From Sphingobacterium micropteri (GTDB lineage: Bacteria; Bacteroidota; Bacteroidia; Sphingobacteriales; Sphingobacteriaceae), in NCBI RefSeq assembly GCF_014692515.1, contig NZ_JACOIK010000002.1, positions 1 to 64,000 of the forward strand: 64,000 bases of DNA, given 5' to 3'. Shown here one piece after another: positions 24,867 to 33,290 of this stretch (its first letter is position 1; the number at the start of each line of letters is the position of its first letter). The notes beneath the pieces were generated by a model. It had not been told where the DNA came from, did no database searches, and saw only the letters and a list, made by a program, of their open reading frames with translations. Made by a program: the position numbers and the translations under genes.

Positions 24867-27329
24867 ATGAAGCAGTGGTTTAAGGAGAATACAACGCACT
24901 TTATCATTATCGCGATATGTATCGCCTTGGTGTTTTTTTATTTTTCACCAATTTTCGGCGGTAAAACGTTGGTTCAGTCGGATGTTGTACAGGCAGTAGG
25001 TAGTCAAAAGGAGCTTTTCGATTACAAAGAAAAAGATGGACACGCGCCCAACTGGACAAACGCGATGTTCGGCGGTATGCCGACTTACCAGATCTGGTAC
25101 GAGCATGCCAACAATATAACCACGTATATTAACAGAGGCATCAGCCGTATTTTCCCGGCACCTACCGACATTGTCCTGCTTTATCTTTTGGGCGGTTATT
25201 TCCTGTTTTCGGTATTGCGCATCAAACCCTGGCTGGCTGCCGTTGGTGCCGTAGCGCTGGCGTTTACGTCCTACAACTTTATTTATATAGAGGCCGGCCA
25301 CCTCAATAAAGCATACGCTATTGCCTATCTAGCACCTATTATCGGTGCGATACTATTGTGTTATCGCGGTAGCAGGCTGTGGGGTCCGGTATTGCTTACC
25401 CTGTTCCTTGCGTTGGAAATCCGTGCGAACCACATCCAGATGACCTATTATTTGTTCCTTGCGCTGCTCGTGCTTGTCGGGTTTGAGCTCTATCATACCA
25501 TTCGGAACAAACAATGGAAGCCTTTTTTGCAAGCGTCCGCATTTCAGCTTGGCGCGGCGGTAATAGCCGTCTTGGTCAATGCATCCGTCCTGTTTCCTAC
25601 CTATGAATACAGCAAGCTCACGATTCGTGGAAAAGCCAATATCCAGAAAGTAGACGATACCAGCGGAAACGCCAGCGGTCTCGACAAGCAATACGCCTAC
25701 GAATGGAGCCAAGGGGTGGGTGAAAATATCACATTCCTGATTCCAAATGCCTATGGCGGTCGTAGCGGAGGTGTGTTAGACGGCAAATCGGAAGTAGCCA
25801 AAACCATGACTGGTCTCGGCATCCCGGAAGCGCAAGCCGCCCAGTTTGCCGGTCAACTGCCCACCTATTGGGGCGAGAAGATGTTTACCTCCGGTCCTTG
25901 GTATTTTGGGGCTGCCGTTATATTCCTGTTTATTCTGGGGTTAGTTATCGTTAAAGACCGCCTAAAATGGTGGATCCTTACCGCGACCATCCTCACGATC
26001 TTGTTGGCCTTCGGACGCCATTTTCCGTTAGTGTCCGATCTGTTTTTCGACTATTTCCCGATGTACAATAAGTTTCGGGCGGTCGAGTCGATCCTGATTA
26101 TCCCGGCGATCCTGATCCCGCTTCTGGCGATTCTGACTGTCAACGAATTGTTTACACGCGCCGATCAGATTCCACAGCTCGATAAGAAAGTCTTGTATAC
26201 CTTTATCGGGGTAGGCGGGTTCTGTCTACTCATCGCTTTTCTGCCAAGTCTGTTTTTGGATTTCCGAAACAGCCAGCATCAACAGCTGGTTTCGTCGCTG
26301 GAGCAGGCGTTTGGGGATAAACAAGCAGCCGGACAGGTAGCTAGCGCATTGGTGAAAGACCGGGCAGCACTCGCTACCGCAGATGCCTACCGATCTTTTT
26401 TCATCGTTCTGATTACCTTTGGGCTGATCTGGTTCTATAGCAAGAAGAAACTCAGCATGCCGCTGTTTATCGGTATATTAGGGGTTGTTATCCTTGCCGA
26501 TCTGTGGTCGGTTGATAAGCGCTATCTCAACGACGACTCCTTCGTGGACAAACGTACCTCCAATACCCGGATTCCCGAGCGGGAAGTGGATCAATTGATT
26601 CGGATGGATAAAGATTTGAGTTACCGGGTCATTGATTTAACCACCAATCCGTTTTCCGATGCCCGCGCATCTTTCTATCACAAAAGTCTGGGCGGCTACC
26701 ATGCCGCTAAGTTGATGCGGTTCCAGGAAGTATTGGAACATCAGTTCAATGGCGCCATGAACGAAGATGTATTGGATATGTTCAATGTGCGCTACCTGAT
26801 TACGCAAAATGCACAAAACGGTGCTGAACAGATTAAACGTCGAAGTACAGCTGCCGGCAATGCCTGGTTTGTAGACCGCGTGACCTTTGTCAACAGCAAC
26901 GCCCAGGAGATGCAGGCCATCAGCAGCTTCGATCCGCATAAAGAAGCCTTTGTGCATGAAGAATTTAAGAATAAGCTGAATATCTCCCGTCTGGGAAAAT
27001 CTGAAAGTGCCGAAATCAAACTGGTGTCGTACCATCCGGATACGTTACAATACGAATATACCTCACCTACTGATGCGTTTGCCGTTTTCTCCGAGGTATT
27101 TTATGACAAAGGCTGGAAAGCCTATATCGATGGCGAAGAGGTTCCCATTATCCGGGCAGATTATATTCTCCGCGCATTACAGGTACCCGGCGGAAACCAT
27201 ACCATCTCGTTTGTTTTTGCACCTAAAACCATGCAGGTCAGCAGTATTATTTCGTTGATCGCATCTATTATATTGGTATTGGGCTTTGGGTTTGCTATAT
27301 GGAGGGGTGTGAGGAAGTTAGAGAGTTAA
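24867..27329 (+). CDS. YfhO-family multi-pass membrane protein
   Basis: About 820 residues. The protein has a short cytosolic N-terminus, about twelve membrane helices (first at FIIIAICIALVFFYFS), luminal or periplasmic loops with a GHLNKAYAIAYLAP segment after helix 3, and a C-terminal soluble beta domain (about 640-790) before a last helix. This is the YfhO layout, related to GT-C glycosyltransferases and lipoteichoic-acid glycosylation in Firmicutes; the role in Gram-negatives is unknown. A TTG at 24822 would add 15 residues but is less likely than the ATG. The final codons (RKLES) and the stop come from a GTTAG array. Confidence 0.85.
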   Translation: MKQWFKENTTHFIIIAICIALVFFYFSPIFGGKTLVQSDVVQAVGSQKELFDYKEKDGHAPNWTNAMFGGMPTYQIWYEHANNITTYINRGISRIFPAPTDIVLLYLLGGYFLFSVLRIKPWLAAVGAVALAFTSYNFIYIEAGHLNKAYAIAYLAPIIGAILLCYRGSRLWGPVLLTLFLALEIRANHIQMTYYLFLALLVLVGFELYHTIRNKQWKPFLQASAFQLGAAVIAVLVNASVLFPTYEYSKLTIRGKANIQKVDDTSGNASGLDKQYAYEWSQGVGENITFLIPNAYGGRSGGVLDGKSEVAKTMTGLGIPEAQAAQFAGQLPTYWGEKMFTSGPWYFGAAVIFLFILGLVIVKDRLKWWILTATILTILLAFGRHFPLVSDLFFDYFPMYNKFRAVESILIIPAILIPLLAILTVNELFTRADQIPQLDKKVLYTFIGVGGFCLLIAFLPSLFLDFRNSQHQQLVSSLEQAFGDKQAAGQVASALVKDRAALATADAYRSFFIVLITFGLIWFYSKKKLSMPLFIGILGVVILADLWSVDKRYLNDDSFVDKRTSNTRIPEREVDQLIRMDKDLSYRVIDLTTNPFSDARASFYHKSLGGYHAAKLMRFQEVLEHQFNGAMNEDVLDMFNVRYLITQNAQNGAEQIKRRSTAAGNAWFVDRVTFVNSNAQEMQAISSFDPHKEAFVHEEFKNKLNISRLGKSESAEIKLVSYHPDTLQYEYTSPTDAFAVFSEVFYDKGWKAYIDGEEVPIIRADYILRALQVPGGNHTISFVFAPKTMQVSSIISLIASIILVLGFGFAIWRGVRKLES

Positions 27330-27427
27330 GAAGTTAGAGGGGTTAAGAAGTTAAGAAGTTAAGAAGTTAGAGAGGTCGATTTTCTAACTTTCTAACCTTC
27401 CCTAACTTTCTAACTATTTCCTAACTT
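27312..27427. repeat. GTTAG / CTAAC convergent array R2
   Basis: Forward units (AAGTTAGAGAGTTAAGAAGTTAG type) span 27313-27376 and inverse units (CTAACTTTC type) span 27381-27426. The array starts inside the last codons of the YfhO-like gene and ends seven bases before the rarA ATG. The arms are complementary and could fold as an intergenic hairpin. Confidence 0.85.
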
Positions 27428-27433
27428 TACAAA

Positions 27434-28714
27434 ATGGCAACATCGATACCTTTAGCAGAGCGGATGCGCCCCAAGGGCCTTGCCGATTATATTGGACAGC
27501 GGCATATCATCGGCGAAGGCGCTGTCCTTCGGAACGCCGTAGAGCAGAAAAACATACCCTCCATGATCTTTTGGGGGCCGCCGGGTGTTGGTAAAACCAG
27601 CCTGGCCCTGCTGATTGCCCGCGAGCTCGGCCGACCGTTTTTCTCGCTGAGCGCCATCCAATCGGGGGTCAAGGATATCCGGGAGGTGATTGACAAAGCC
27701 GATAAATTATACCAGTTCAATCAAGAGCAACCGATCCTCTTTATCGATGAGATCCATCGCTTTTCCAAATCGCAACAAGATTCGCTGCTCGGGGCCGTGG
27801 AGCGCGGACTGGTGACGCTCATCGGCGCTACCACCGAAAATCCCTCCTTCGAGGTGATTTCCGCCCTGCTCTCCCGTTGCCAGGTGTACGTATTGGAGCA
27901 TCTCTCCGAGCAGGAATTGACCGCTATTTTGGAGCAGGCTATCGCGCAGGATAGTTATCTGCAGGAGCATCCCGTCCAGATCGAAGAATACGAAGCCTTG
28001 TTCCGCCTTTCCGGCGGAGACGCCCGCAAACTGCTCAATGTATTCGAGCTCGTGGTGCATGCTGCCCATGCGCAAAAGCAGCCCATCACCAATGCCTTTG
28101 TACTCAAACAAGTGCAGCAGAATATGGCGTTATATGATAAAACCGGTGAGCAGCATTACGATATCATTTCGGCTTTTATCAAGTCTATCCGGGGGAGCGA
28201 CCCCAATGCGGCGGTGTATTGGCTTGCACGTATGGTAGAAGGGGGAGAAGACCCTTCTTTTATTGCCCGTCGCTTGCTCATCCTCGCATCCGAAGATATC
28301 GGCAATGCCAATCCGAACGCCCTGTTGTTAGCCAACAATTGTTTTCAGGCGGTCAACGTGATCGGCTGGCCCGAATCCCGTATTATTTTAGCACAGACCG
28401 TAACCTATCTGGCCTCGTCGGCTAAGAGCAATGCCGCCTATGAAGCCATCGGCAAAGCCCAGGCCCTTGTACGGCAAACCGGCGATCTTCCTGTACCGTT
28501 ACACCTGCGCAACGCCCCAACCAAGTTGATGAAGGAACTGGATTACGGTACAAAATACAAATATGCACACAGCTACCCCGGCAACTTTGTCGAACAGGAG
28601 TTCTTTCCAGATAAAATCAGCGGCACCGTGCTCTACGATCCCGGAAACAACACTGCAGAAAATAAGATAAGGGAGTCGCTTCGCGCCAAATGGCGGGAGC
28701 GGTATCGCTACTAA
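27434..28714 (+). CDS. rarA: Replication-associated recombination AAA+ ATPase RarA (MgsA)
   Basis: A 426-residue clamp-loader-like ATPase that acts at stalled replication forks. It shows the N-terminal [21 protein letters not shown] box, Walker [13 protein letters not shown] (about residue 50), Walker [17 protein letters not shown] (about 97), sensor 1 [12 protein letters not shown], and the C-terminal tetramerisation region with [14 protein letters not shown] and [11 protein letters not shown]. Length is normal. The stop codon is directly followed by the left hairpin of repeat copy B, which may serve as its terminator. Confidence 0.96.
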   Translation: MATSIPLAERMRPKGLADYIGQRHIIGEGAVLRNAVEQKNIPSMIFWGPPGVGKTSLALLIARELGRPFFSLSAIQSGVKDIREVIDKADKLYQFNQEQPILFIDEIHRFSKSQQDSLLGAVERGLVTLIGATTENPSFEVISALLSRCQVYVLEHLSEQELTAILEQAIAQDSYLQEHPVQIEEYEALFRLSGGDARKLLNVFELVVHAAHAQKQPITNAFVLKQVQQNMALYDKTGEQHYDIISAFIKSIRGSDPNAAVYWLARMVEGGEDPSFIARRLLILASEDIGNANPNALLLANNCFQAVNVIGWPESRIILAQTVTYLASSAKSNAAYEAIGKAQALVRQTGDLPVPLHLRNAPTKLMKELDYGTKYKYAHSYPGNFVEQEFFPDKISGTVLYDPGNNTAENKIRESLRAKWRERYRY

Positions 28715-29070
28715 TTTTCTTTTTTTCCCTCAAAAAAAGAAACAAAAAAACTCGTCGCTTCAGATATTTGAGATAGTGGATAGTACTAAGGATGGATTTC
28801 TACAGCCCTCAAATATCTGGATGCGACACCAAAGGTTAATAGGGGATTGTGCAATGGGAAACATAAGCGATCACTATTGACCAACGATTCCGCGGATTAA
28901 AACGACCTCGCATTGTTCCGCGGCCAGCTTTACGTAGGATATTCCGTTAAAAACAAAATACTGTTTGAGCGCAGCGAGTTTATTTTGTTTAGGAATAGAC
29001 AAGTAAAGGTAGCGGAACCATGCAAGTCTTGACTTTTTTGTTTCTTTTTTTGTCAAGAAAAAAAGAAAAA
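28715..29070. repeat. Hairpin-bounded interspersed repeat, copy B (long form)
   Basis: It starts right after the rarA stop codon. Left hairpin: 28715-28726 with 28732-28742. Inner stem: GTCGC 28754-28758 and a perfect 12-bp helix 28761-28772 with 28808-28819, then GCGAC 28823-28827. Long bulged hairpin: 28910-29023, outer helix GCAT-T-GTTCCGC with GCGGAAC-C-ATGC, further helices CTTTAC/GTAAAG and ATTCC/GGAAT, and a closing stem around the loop motif GAGCGCAGCGAG (28967-28978). Right hairpin: 29044-29051 with 29058-29065. This fills the 401-bp gap; no gene was found. Confidence 0.88.
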
Positions 29071-29079
29071 GAGAATGGT

Positions 29080-29087
29080 TATCTTTG
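29080..29087 (+). promoter_or_regulatory. -7 promoter element of the exonuclease gene
   Basis: TATCTTTG, identical to the box before rsgA, lies 28 bp before the exonuclease ATG and 14 bases after the right hairpin of repeat copy B. Confidence 0.55.
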
Positions 29088-29115
29088 TAAACTTTACAAC
29101 AAATAATAAAAAAGG

Positions 29116-29667
29116 ATGACCTTTACAGCAATAGATTTTGAACTCGCTACTGCAGCTTACACCAGCGTGTGTGCGGTCGGTATTGTAAAGGTGGAAAACG
29201 GTCAGGTTGTCGATCAGTTTCACAGTTTGGTGCGCCCACCGGGCAACCAATACATGTGGCAGACCACGAGAGTGCATGGTATCAAACCGAAAGATACCTT
29301 GACTGCGCCGACGTTTTTGGAACTTTTCCCGACGATAGCGCAATACCTTAAAGGTAGCCACATGGTCGCACACAACGAAAAATTTGACAGGGAAGTGCTG
29401 ATGAAGACGATGAAGCTTTACCAGCTCGATTATAATATTTTGCAGCTTTCACCTACCTGGGAATGTACCAGCGAGATCTATCGGCAAAAAGGATTTAAAC
29501 GAACCAAGCTGAGCATCTGTTGCCGTATTATGGATATTGAGCTTCACCATCATGATCCCCTGTCCGATGCCATGGCGAGTGCACAGCTTTACCTTAAGCG
29601 GGATCAGATTACCCATGCTTTAATAGAAAAGCACTTTCAAACACAAGAACAATCAGAACAACAATAA
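29116..29667 (+). CDS. DnaQ-type 3'-5' exonuclease
   Basis: A 183-residue single-domain DEDDh exonuclease. Exo I is AIDFELAT with Asp and Glu, Exo II lies in MVAHNEKFDREVL, and Exo III in HHDPLSDAMASAQLYL with the general-base His and final Asp. All four acidic residues and the His are present. Similar to the epsilon proofreading domain or a stand-alone RNase T/DnaQ-like trimming enzyme; no polymerase domain is attached, so the substrate is open. It precedes the first manC gene by 20 bp and could be read through into it. Confidence 0.88.
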   Translation: MTFTAIDFELATAAYTSVCAVGIVKVENGQVVDQFHSLVRPPGNQYMWQTTRVHGIKPKDTLTAPTFLELFPTIAQYLKGSHMVAHNEKFDREVLMKTMKLYQLDYNILQLSPTWECTSEIYRQKGFKRTKLSICCRIMDIELHHHDPLSDAMASAQLYLKRDQITHALIEKHFQTQEQSEQQ

Positions 29668-29687
29668 CAACCCGAGATGTAACCATT

Positions 29688-30680
29688 ATGGGAAAAATAG
29701 TAAACGTTATCCTATCCGGCGGAGTAGGTTCCAGGCTGTGGCCACTATCGCGGAAGTCGAAACCCAAGCAATATCTGCCTATTTTTAACGAGAAATCCTT
29801 GTTTAAACTTACGATAGAGCGAAACCAAGCCGTGTGCGAGCACGTCGTTTTGGTAGGCTCCGTGCAGAATATCGACCTGGCGAAAGAAGATTTGAAAGCG
29901 GTGTCACACGATATTATCGTGGAGACCGTACCCCGGAATACAGCCGCTGCGATCGCGTTTGCGGCGCTATCACGCGCGCCGGATGACATCCTGATCGTTA
30001 CCCCCTCCGACCACCTGATCGAAGGAGACGAGCAGTATTTACAGGCCATCAAGCGCGGGATCGAGTTTGCCAAAGCGGGTGCCCTCGTCACCTTCGGGAT
30101 AAACCCTACCCGGCCAGAGACGGGTTACGGGTATATTGAATCTGAAGGCAATAATGTGCTGTCCTTTCGGGAAAAACCCAACTACGATACGGCAAAAGAT
30201 TTCCTGAAAAGCGGGAACTTCCTCTGGAATTCCGGTATATTCTGTTTTAAGGCATCCGCCTATCTGCAGGAGCTGGAACGTTTCGATCCCAAGGTGTACA
30301 CAGCCTCAAAAGCCGCTTTTGTTGCCGCAAAAGACGGCGTGTTAGACGAGGAGCTGTCGCGCAAGATCCCCTCGAAGAGTGTGGATTACGCTATTATGGA
30401 ACGGAGTGATAGCATCAATGTCGTGCCATCCTTTTTCCATTGGTCAGATATGGGCTCTTTTGATTCCTTATACGATTATCTCATTTCGAAAGGACATCCA
30501 CAAGATGAGCATGGCAATATTGTTATTGGGGAAAGCCATAAACATACAGTCTTTCTTGGTGTACAGAACTGTGTAGTCGTTAATACAGCCGATGCGGTTT
30601 TGGTTTTGGACAAGGCATTTGCGCAAGATGTGAAACATGTTTACGAGCTATTAGAAAAAGAAAATTCTCCATTAATTTAA
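29688..30680 (+). CDS. manC: Mannose-1-phosphate guanylyltransferase, copy 1
   Basis: Makes GDP-mannose from mannose-1-phosphate and GTP. The 330-residue enzyme has the nucleotidyltransferase signature GGVGSRLWPLSR, then KPKQYL, VTPSDHLI, TFGINPTRPETGYGYIE and FREKP, and NFLWNSGIF. It is the short form without the isomerase domain. A close paralogue lies at 62701, so the polysaccharide locus is bracketed by two copies. GDP-mannose would feed Gmd and Fcl to give GDP-fucose, or mannosyltransferases. It is the first gene of the polysaccharide region. Confidence 0.96.
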   Translation: MGKIVNVILSGGVGSRLWPLSRKSKPKQYLPIFNEKSLFKLTIERNQAVCEHVVLVGSVQNIDLAKEDLKAVSHDIIVETVPRNTAAAIAFAALSRAPDDILIVTPSDHLIEGDEQYLQAIKRGIEFAKAGALVTFGINPTRPETGYGYIESEGNNVLSFREKPNYDTAKDFLKSGNFLWNSGIFCFKASAYLQELERFDPKVYTASKAAFVAAKDGVLDEELSRKIPSKSVDYAIMERSDSINVVPSFFHWSDMGSFDSLYDYLISKGHPQDEHGNIVIGESHKHTVFLGVQNCVVVNTADAVLVLDKAFAQDVKHVYELLEKENSPLI

Positions 30681-30820
30681 ATATTTTTAATTAATAGTAG
30701 CGTTTAAGTGACAATAATCGTTTCGTATTTTACAATATTGGCTGTATTATTGCAGCGTGATATCGTATATGATAAAGAGAGACGATCACCAGGGGAAATG
30801 TGTAAACAAAATTATTAATA

Positions 30821-31600
30821 ATGTCTTTTTGGAAAAATTTATTCAAACGGAATACAAAACAACATGAGTCTATTGGCCGATTAGCATGGATAGGGGTAGA
30901 TATGCACAACCATATCCTACCGGGTATTGATGACGGTAGCGAGAGCATAGAACAATCCTTGAAACTTATCCAGGGATTAAAAGAATTGGGGATTCAGAAA
31001 AGCATAGCTACACCGCACGTGATGCATAGTGTATACGATAACACACCGGCCACCATCAAAGATGCCCATACTAAACTAAAACAAGCCCTTACCGATAGCG
31101 GGATGAAGTTTGATCTTCAATATGCTGCGGAATACATGATTGATGATCAATTGGGAACATTAGTCCAGAACGAAAACCTTTGTCCGCTGCCGAATAGACA
31201 TGTCCTAATCGAAATGTCCTATTTAGCAGAATCCAAAGCACTTTTTCAGACAATTAAAGATATTCAGGAAAAAGGCTACCAACCCATCTTAGCACACCCC
31301 GAGCGTTATAACTATTACCACCAGAATTTTAAAGTATATAAAGAAATTAAAGACGCAGGCTGCCTATTACAGCTTAATCTGCTGTCCATTTCCCGTTATT
31401 ACGGAGAACCCGTGAAATCCATCGCCCTTACGCTGATTAAATCAGGAATGTATGATTTAGTCGGTACCGATATGCACCATGAGAAGCATCTCCATGCCCT
31501 TAAAATGGTCGCCGCGAAATACGATACCTTCGATTTGTTGAAAGACAACCCTATAAAAAACGCCACGATATTCGAGGATAGCCAAAAGCTAGCTATTTAG
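30821..31600 (+). CDS. CpsB/YwqE-type PHP-domain tyrosine phosphatase, copy 1
   Basis: A 259-residue PHP-fold metal-dependent phosphatase. It has the metal-binding DMHNHILPGIDDGS, TPHVMHSVY, VLIEMSYLAE, ILAHPERYNYYH, and DLVGTDMHHEKH. In other bacteria such enzymes dephosphorylate the tyrosine-rich tail of Wzc-type kinases, and a Wzc is encoded at 46608. A second version lies at 44944. The stop codon abuts the left hairpin of repeat copy C, suggesting transcription ends here. Confidence 0.93.
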   Translation: MSFWKNLFKRNTKQHESIGRLAWIGVDMHNHILPGIDDGSESIEQSLKLIQGLKELGIQKSIATPHVMHSVYDNTPATIKDAHTKLKQALTDSGMKFDLQYAAEYMIDDQLGTLVQNENLCPLPNRHVLIEMSYLAESKALFQTIKDIQEKGYQPILAHPERYNYYHQNFKVYKEIKDAGCLLQLNLLSISRYYGEPVKSIALTLIKSGMYDLVGTDMHHEKHLHALKMVAAKYDTFDLLKDNPIKNATIFEDSQKLAI

Positions 31601-32034
31601 TTTTTTCTTTTTTACCTCAAAAAAGAAACAAAAAAATCGTCACTTCGAATCTTTGAGAAGAGGGATAGTACTAAGAATGAGTTTTTACATGTCTCAAAAA
31701 TTCGGATGTGACCTTTAGTGTTAATTAGGGGTGGTGCAATAATGTATAGCGTGTTAACGCTTCTTTATCATGATAAAATTATAGAATTCTTTCCATTTCG
31801 AAAGCACGTACTAAATAAGGATATAAGATAGCACGGATGTAGACACCTACGCACGCGGCACGCGGGCAATAAGGGCCTTGCATTTTTTCGCGGTCATTTT
31901 TCAGAAGGCTATTCCGTTAAAACAGCATGATGTTTGAGCGCAGCGAGTTTCATGCTGTTTAGGAAGAGCGGATGAAAAATAGCGAAAACATGCTCAGCCT
32001 TGATTTTTGTCCCCTTTTTATCAAGAAAAAGGGG
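31601..32034. repeat. Hairpin-bounded interspersed repeat, copy C (longest form)
   Basis: It starts directly after the phosphatase stop codon. Left hairpin: 31601-31613 with 31619-31628. Inner stem: GTCAC 31639-31643 and CGAATCTTTGAG with CTCAAA-ATTCG (31693-31704), then GTGAC 31708-31712. After about 165 bases of extra sequence comes the long hairpin 31880-31993: outer helix GCAT-T-TTTTCGC with GCGAAAA-C-ATGC, then CATTTTTCA/TGAAAAAT, ATTCC/GGAA, and AACAGCATGA/CATGCTGTT around the loop GAGCGCAGCGAG (31936-31947). Right hairpin: 32011-32019 with 32026-32034. No gene was found in the gap. Confidence 0.88.
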
Positions 32035-32054
32035 AAAACAACTATCTTAGTAAA

Positions 32055-33092
32055 ATGAAAAAAACTATTTTCATTACCGGCGGAGCCGGCTTCATCGGCT
32101 CCCATGTAGTTCGTGAATTTGTCAACAAATATCCCGATTACCATATCGTCAATGTGGATGCGTTGACCTATGCGGGCAATCTGGAGAACCTGAAAGACGT
32201 CGAGCACAAGCCGAATTATACTTTCGTCAAGCAAGACATCTGCGATGCGGCAGGGATATTGGCGTTATTCCAGCGCTACCAGCCCGATGGCGTGATCCAT
32301 TTGGCGGCCGAGTCGCACGTCGACAGGTCTATTACGTCGCCAACCGATTTTGTCATGACCAATGTGGTGGGTACGGTGAACCTGTTAAATGCTGCACGTG
32401 AAACATGGAAAGAACAGCCTGAAGGCAAACGCTTCCATCACGTGTCTACCGATGAGGTGTATGGCACATTGGGGGAGACCGGCCTGTTTACCGAGGACAC
32501 TCCCTATGATCCGCATTCACCCTATTCTGCGTCCAAGGCCTCTTCCGATCATTTCGTGCGCGCTTACCACGATACCTACGGCCTGCCTATCGTGATCACC
32601 AACTGTTCCAATAACTACGGACCTAATCACTTCCCCGAGAAGCTGATTCCACTTTGTATCCTCAACATCCTGCACGATAAACCCCTGCCAATTTACGGTG
32701 ATGGGAAATACACGCGCGACTGGCTGTTTGTGGTTGATCATGCCCGCGGCATCGACCTCGTTTTCCATGAAGGGAAAAACGGTTCTTCCTATAATATCGG
32801 CGGCTTCAACGAATGGCAGAACATCGATCTGGTTCACGAACTGTGCCGGCAAATGGATGAAAAACTCGGTAGGGCGCCCGGTACCGCTGCCCAGCTGATC
32901 ACCTACGTCAAAGACCGCCCCGGGCACGACTTGCGCTATGCCATCGACGCCACGAAGATCAATACCGAACTTGGCTACGAGCCCTCGGTCACCTTCGAAG
33001 AAGGGCTATCGCAAACGATCGATTGGTTTCTGAATAACCAGGCCTGGTTGGAGCGTGTAAACTCGGGGGCGTATAGGGGGTTAGAAAGTTAG
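32055..33092 (+). CDS. rmlB: dTDP-glucose 4,6-dehydratase
   Basis: Second enzyme of dTDP-L-rhamnose synthesis, an extended SDR of about 345 residues. It has the NAD-binding FITGGAGFIGSHVVREF, the HVSTDEVYG triad with the catalytic Asp-Glu pair, and the YSASK active-site Tyr/Lys. The start is the ATG at 32055, since an upstream start would lie in the repeat. The C-terminus YRGLES and the stop codon are written by the first units of a GTTAG array. It precedes a four-helix-bundle gene and then the fused rmlC-rmlD. Confidence 0.96.
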   Translation: MKKTIFITGGAGFIGSHVVREFVNKYPDYHIVNVDALTYAGNLENLKDVEHKPNYTFVKQDICDAAGILALFQRYQPDGVIHLAAESHVDRSITSPTDFVMTNVVGTVNLLNAARETWKEQPEGKRFHHVSTDEVYGTLGETGLFTEDTPYDPHSPYSASKASSDHFVRAYHDTYGLPIVITNCSNNYGPNHFPEKLIPLCILNILHDKPLPIYGDGKYTRDWLFVVDHARGIDLVFHEGKNGSSYNIGGFNEWQNIDLVHELCRQMDEKLGRAPGTAAQLITYVKDRPGHDLRYAIDATKINTELGYEPSVTFEEGLSQTIDWFLNNQAWLERVNSGAYRGLES

Positions 33093-33230
33093 AAAGTTAG
33101 GGGTGTTAGAAAGTTAGGGGGGTTAGAAAGTTAGGGAGGTTAGGGGGTTAGAAAGTTAGAAAGTTAGGGGTGTTAGAAAGTTAGAAAGTTAGGGGGGTTA
33201 GAAAGTTAGGGAGGTTAGGGGGTTAGAAAA
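33075..33230 (+). repeat. GTTAG forward array R3 with internal duplication
   Basis: Only forward units are present, of the types GTTAGAAA, GTTAGGGG and GTTAGGGAG. A 67-bp block (33075-33141) is repeated as a 75-bp block (33142-33216) that differs by one extra 8-bp unit, followed by a third partial start. The array begins inside rmlB. The matching inverse arm (CTTCTTAACTCTCTAAC, about 33656-33674) lies beyond the four-helix-bundle gene. Confidence 0.88.
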
Positions 33231-33290
33231 TGTGGTCAAGTGTGAAAGATAATTTGTATATTCGAGCGTAACCATTTATAATTTCATACC

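Noticed and set aside
28874-29056. 60-residue minus-strand reading frame inside repeat copy B
   Set aside because: It lies wholly in the structured repeat; its KLAALK segment comes from the GAGCGCAGCGAG loop, and copy C has a broken equivalent, so it is not a gene.
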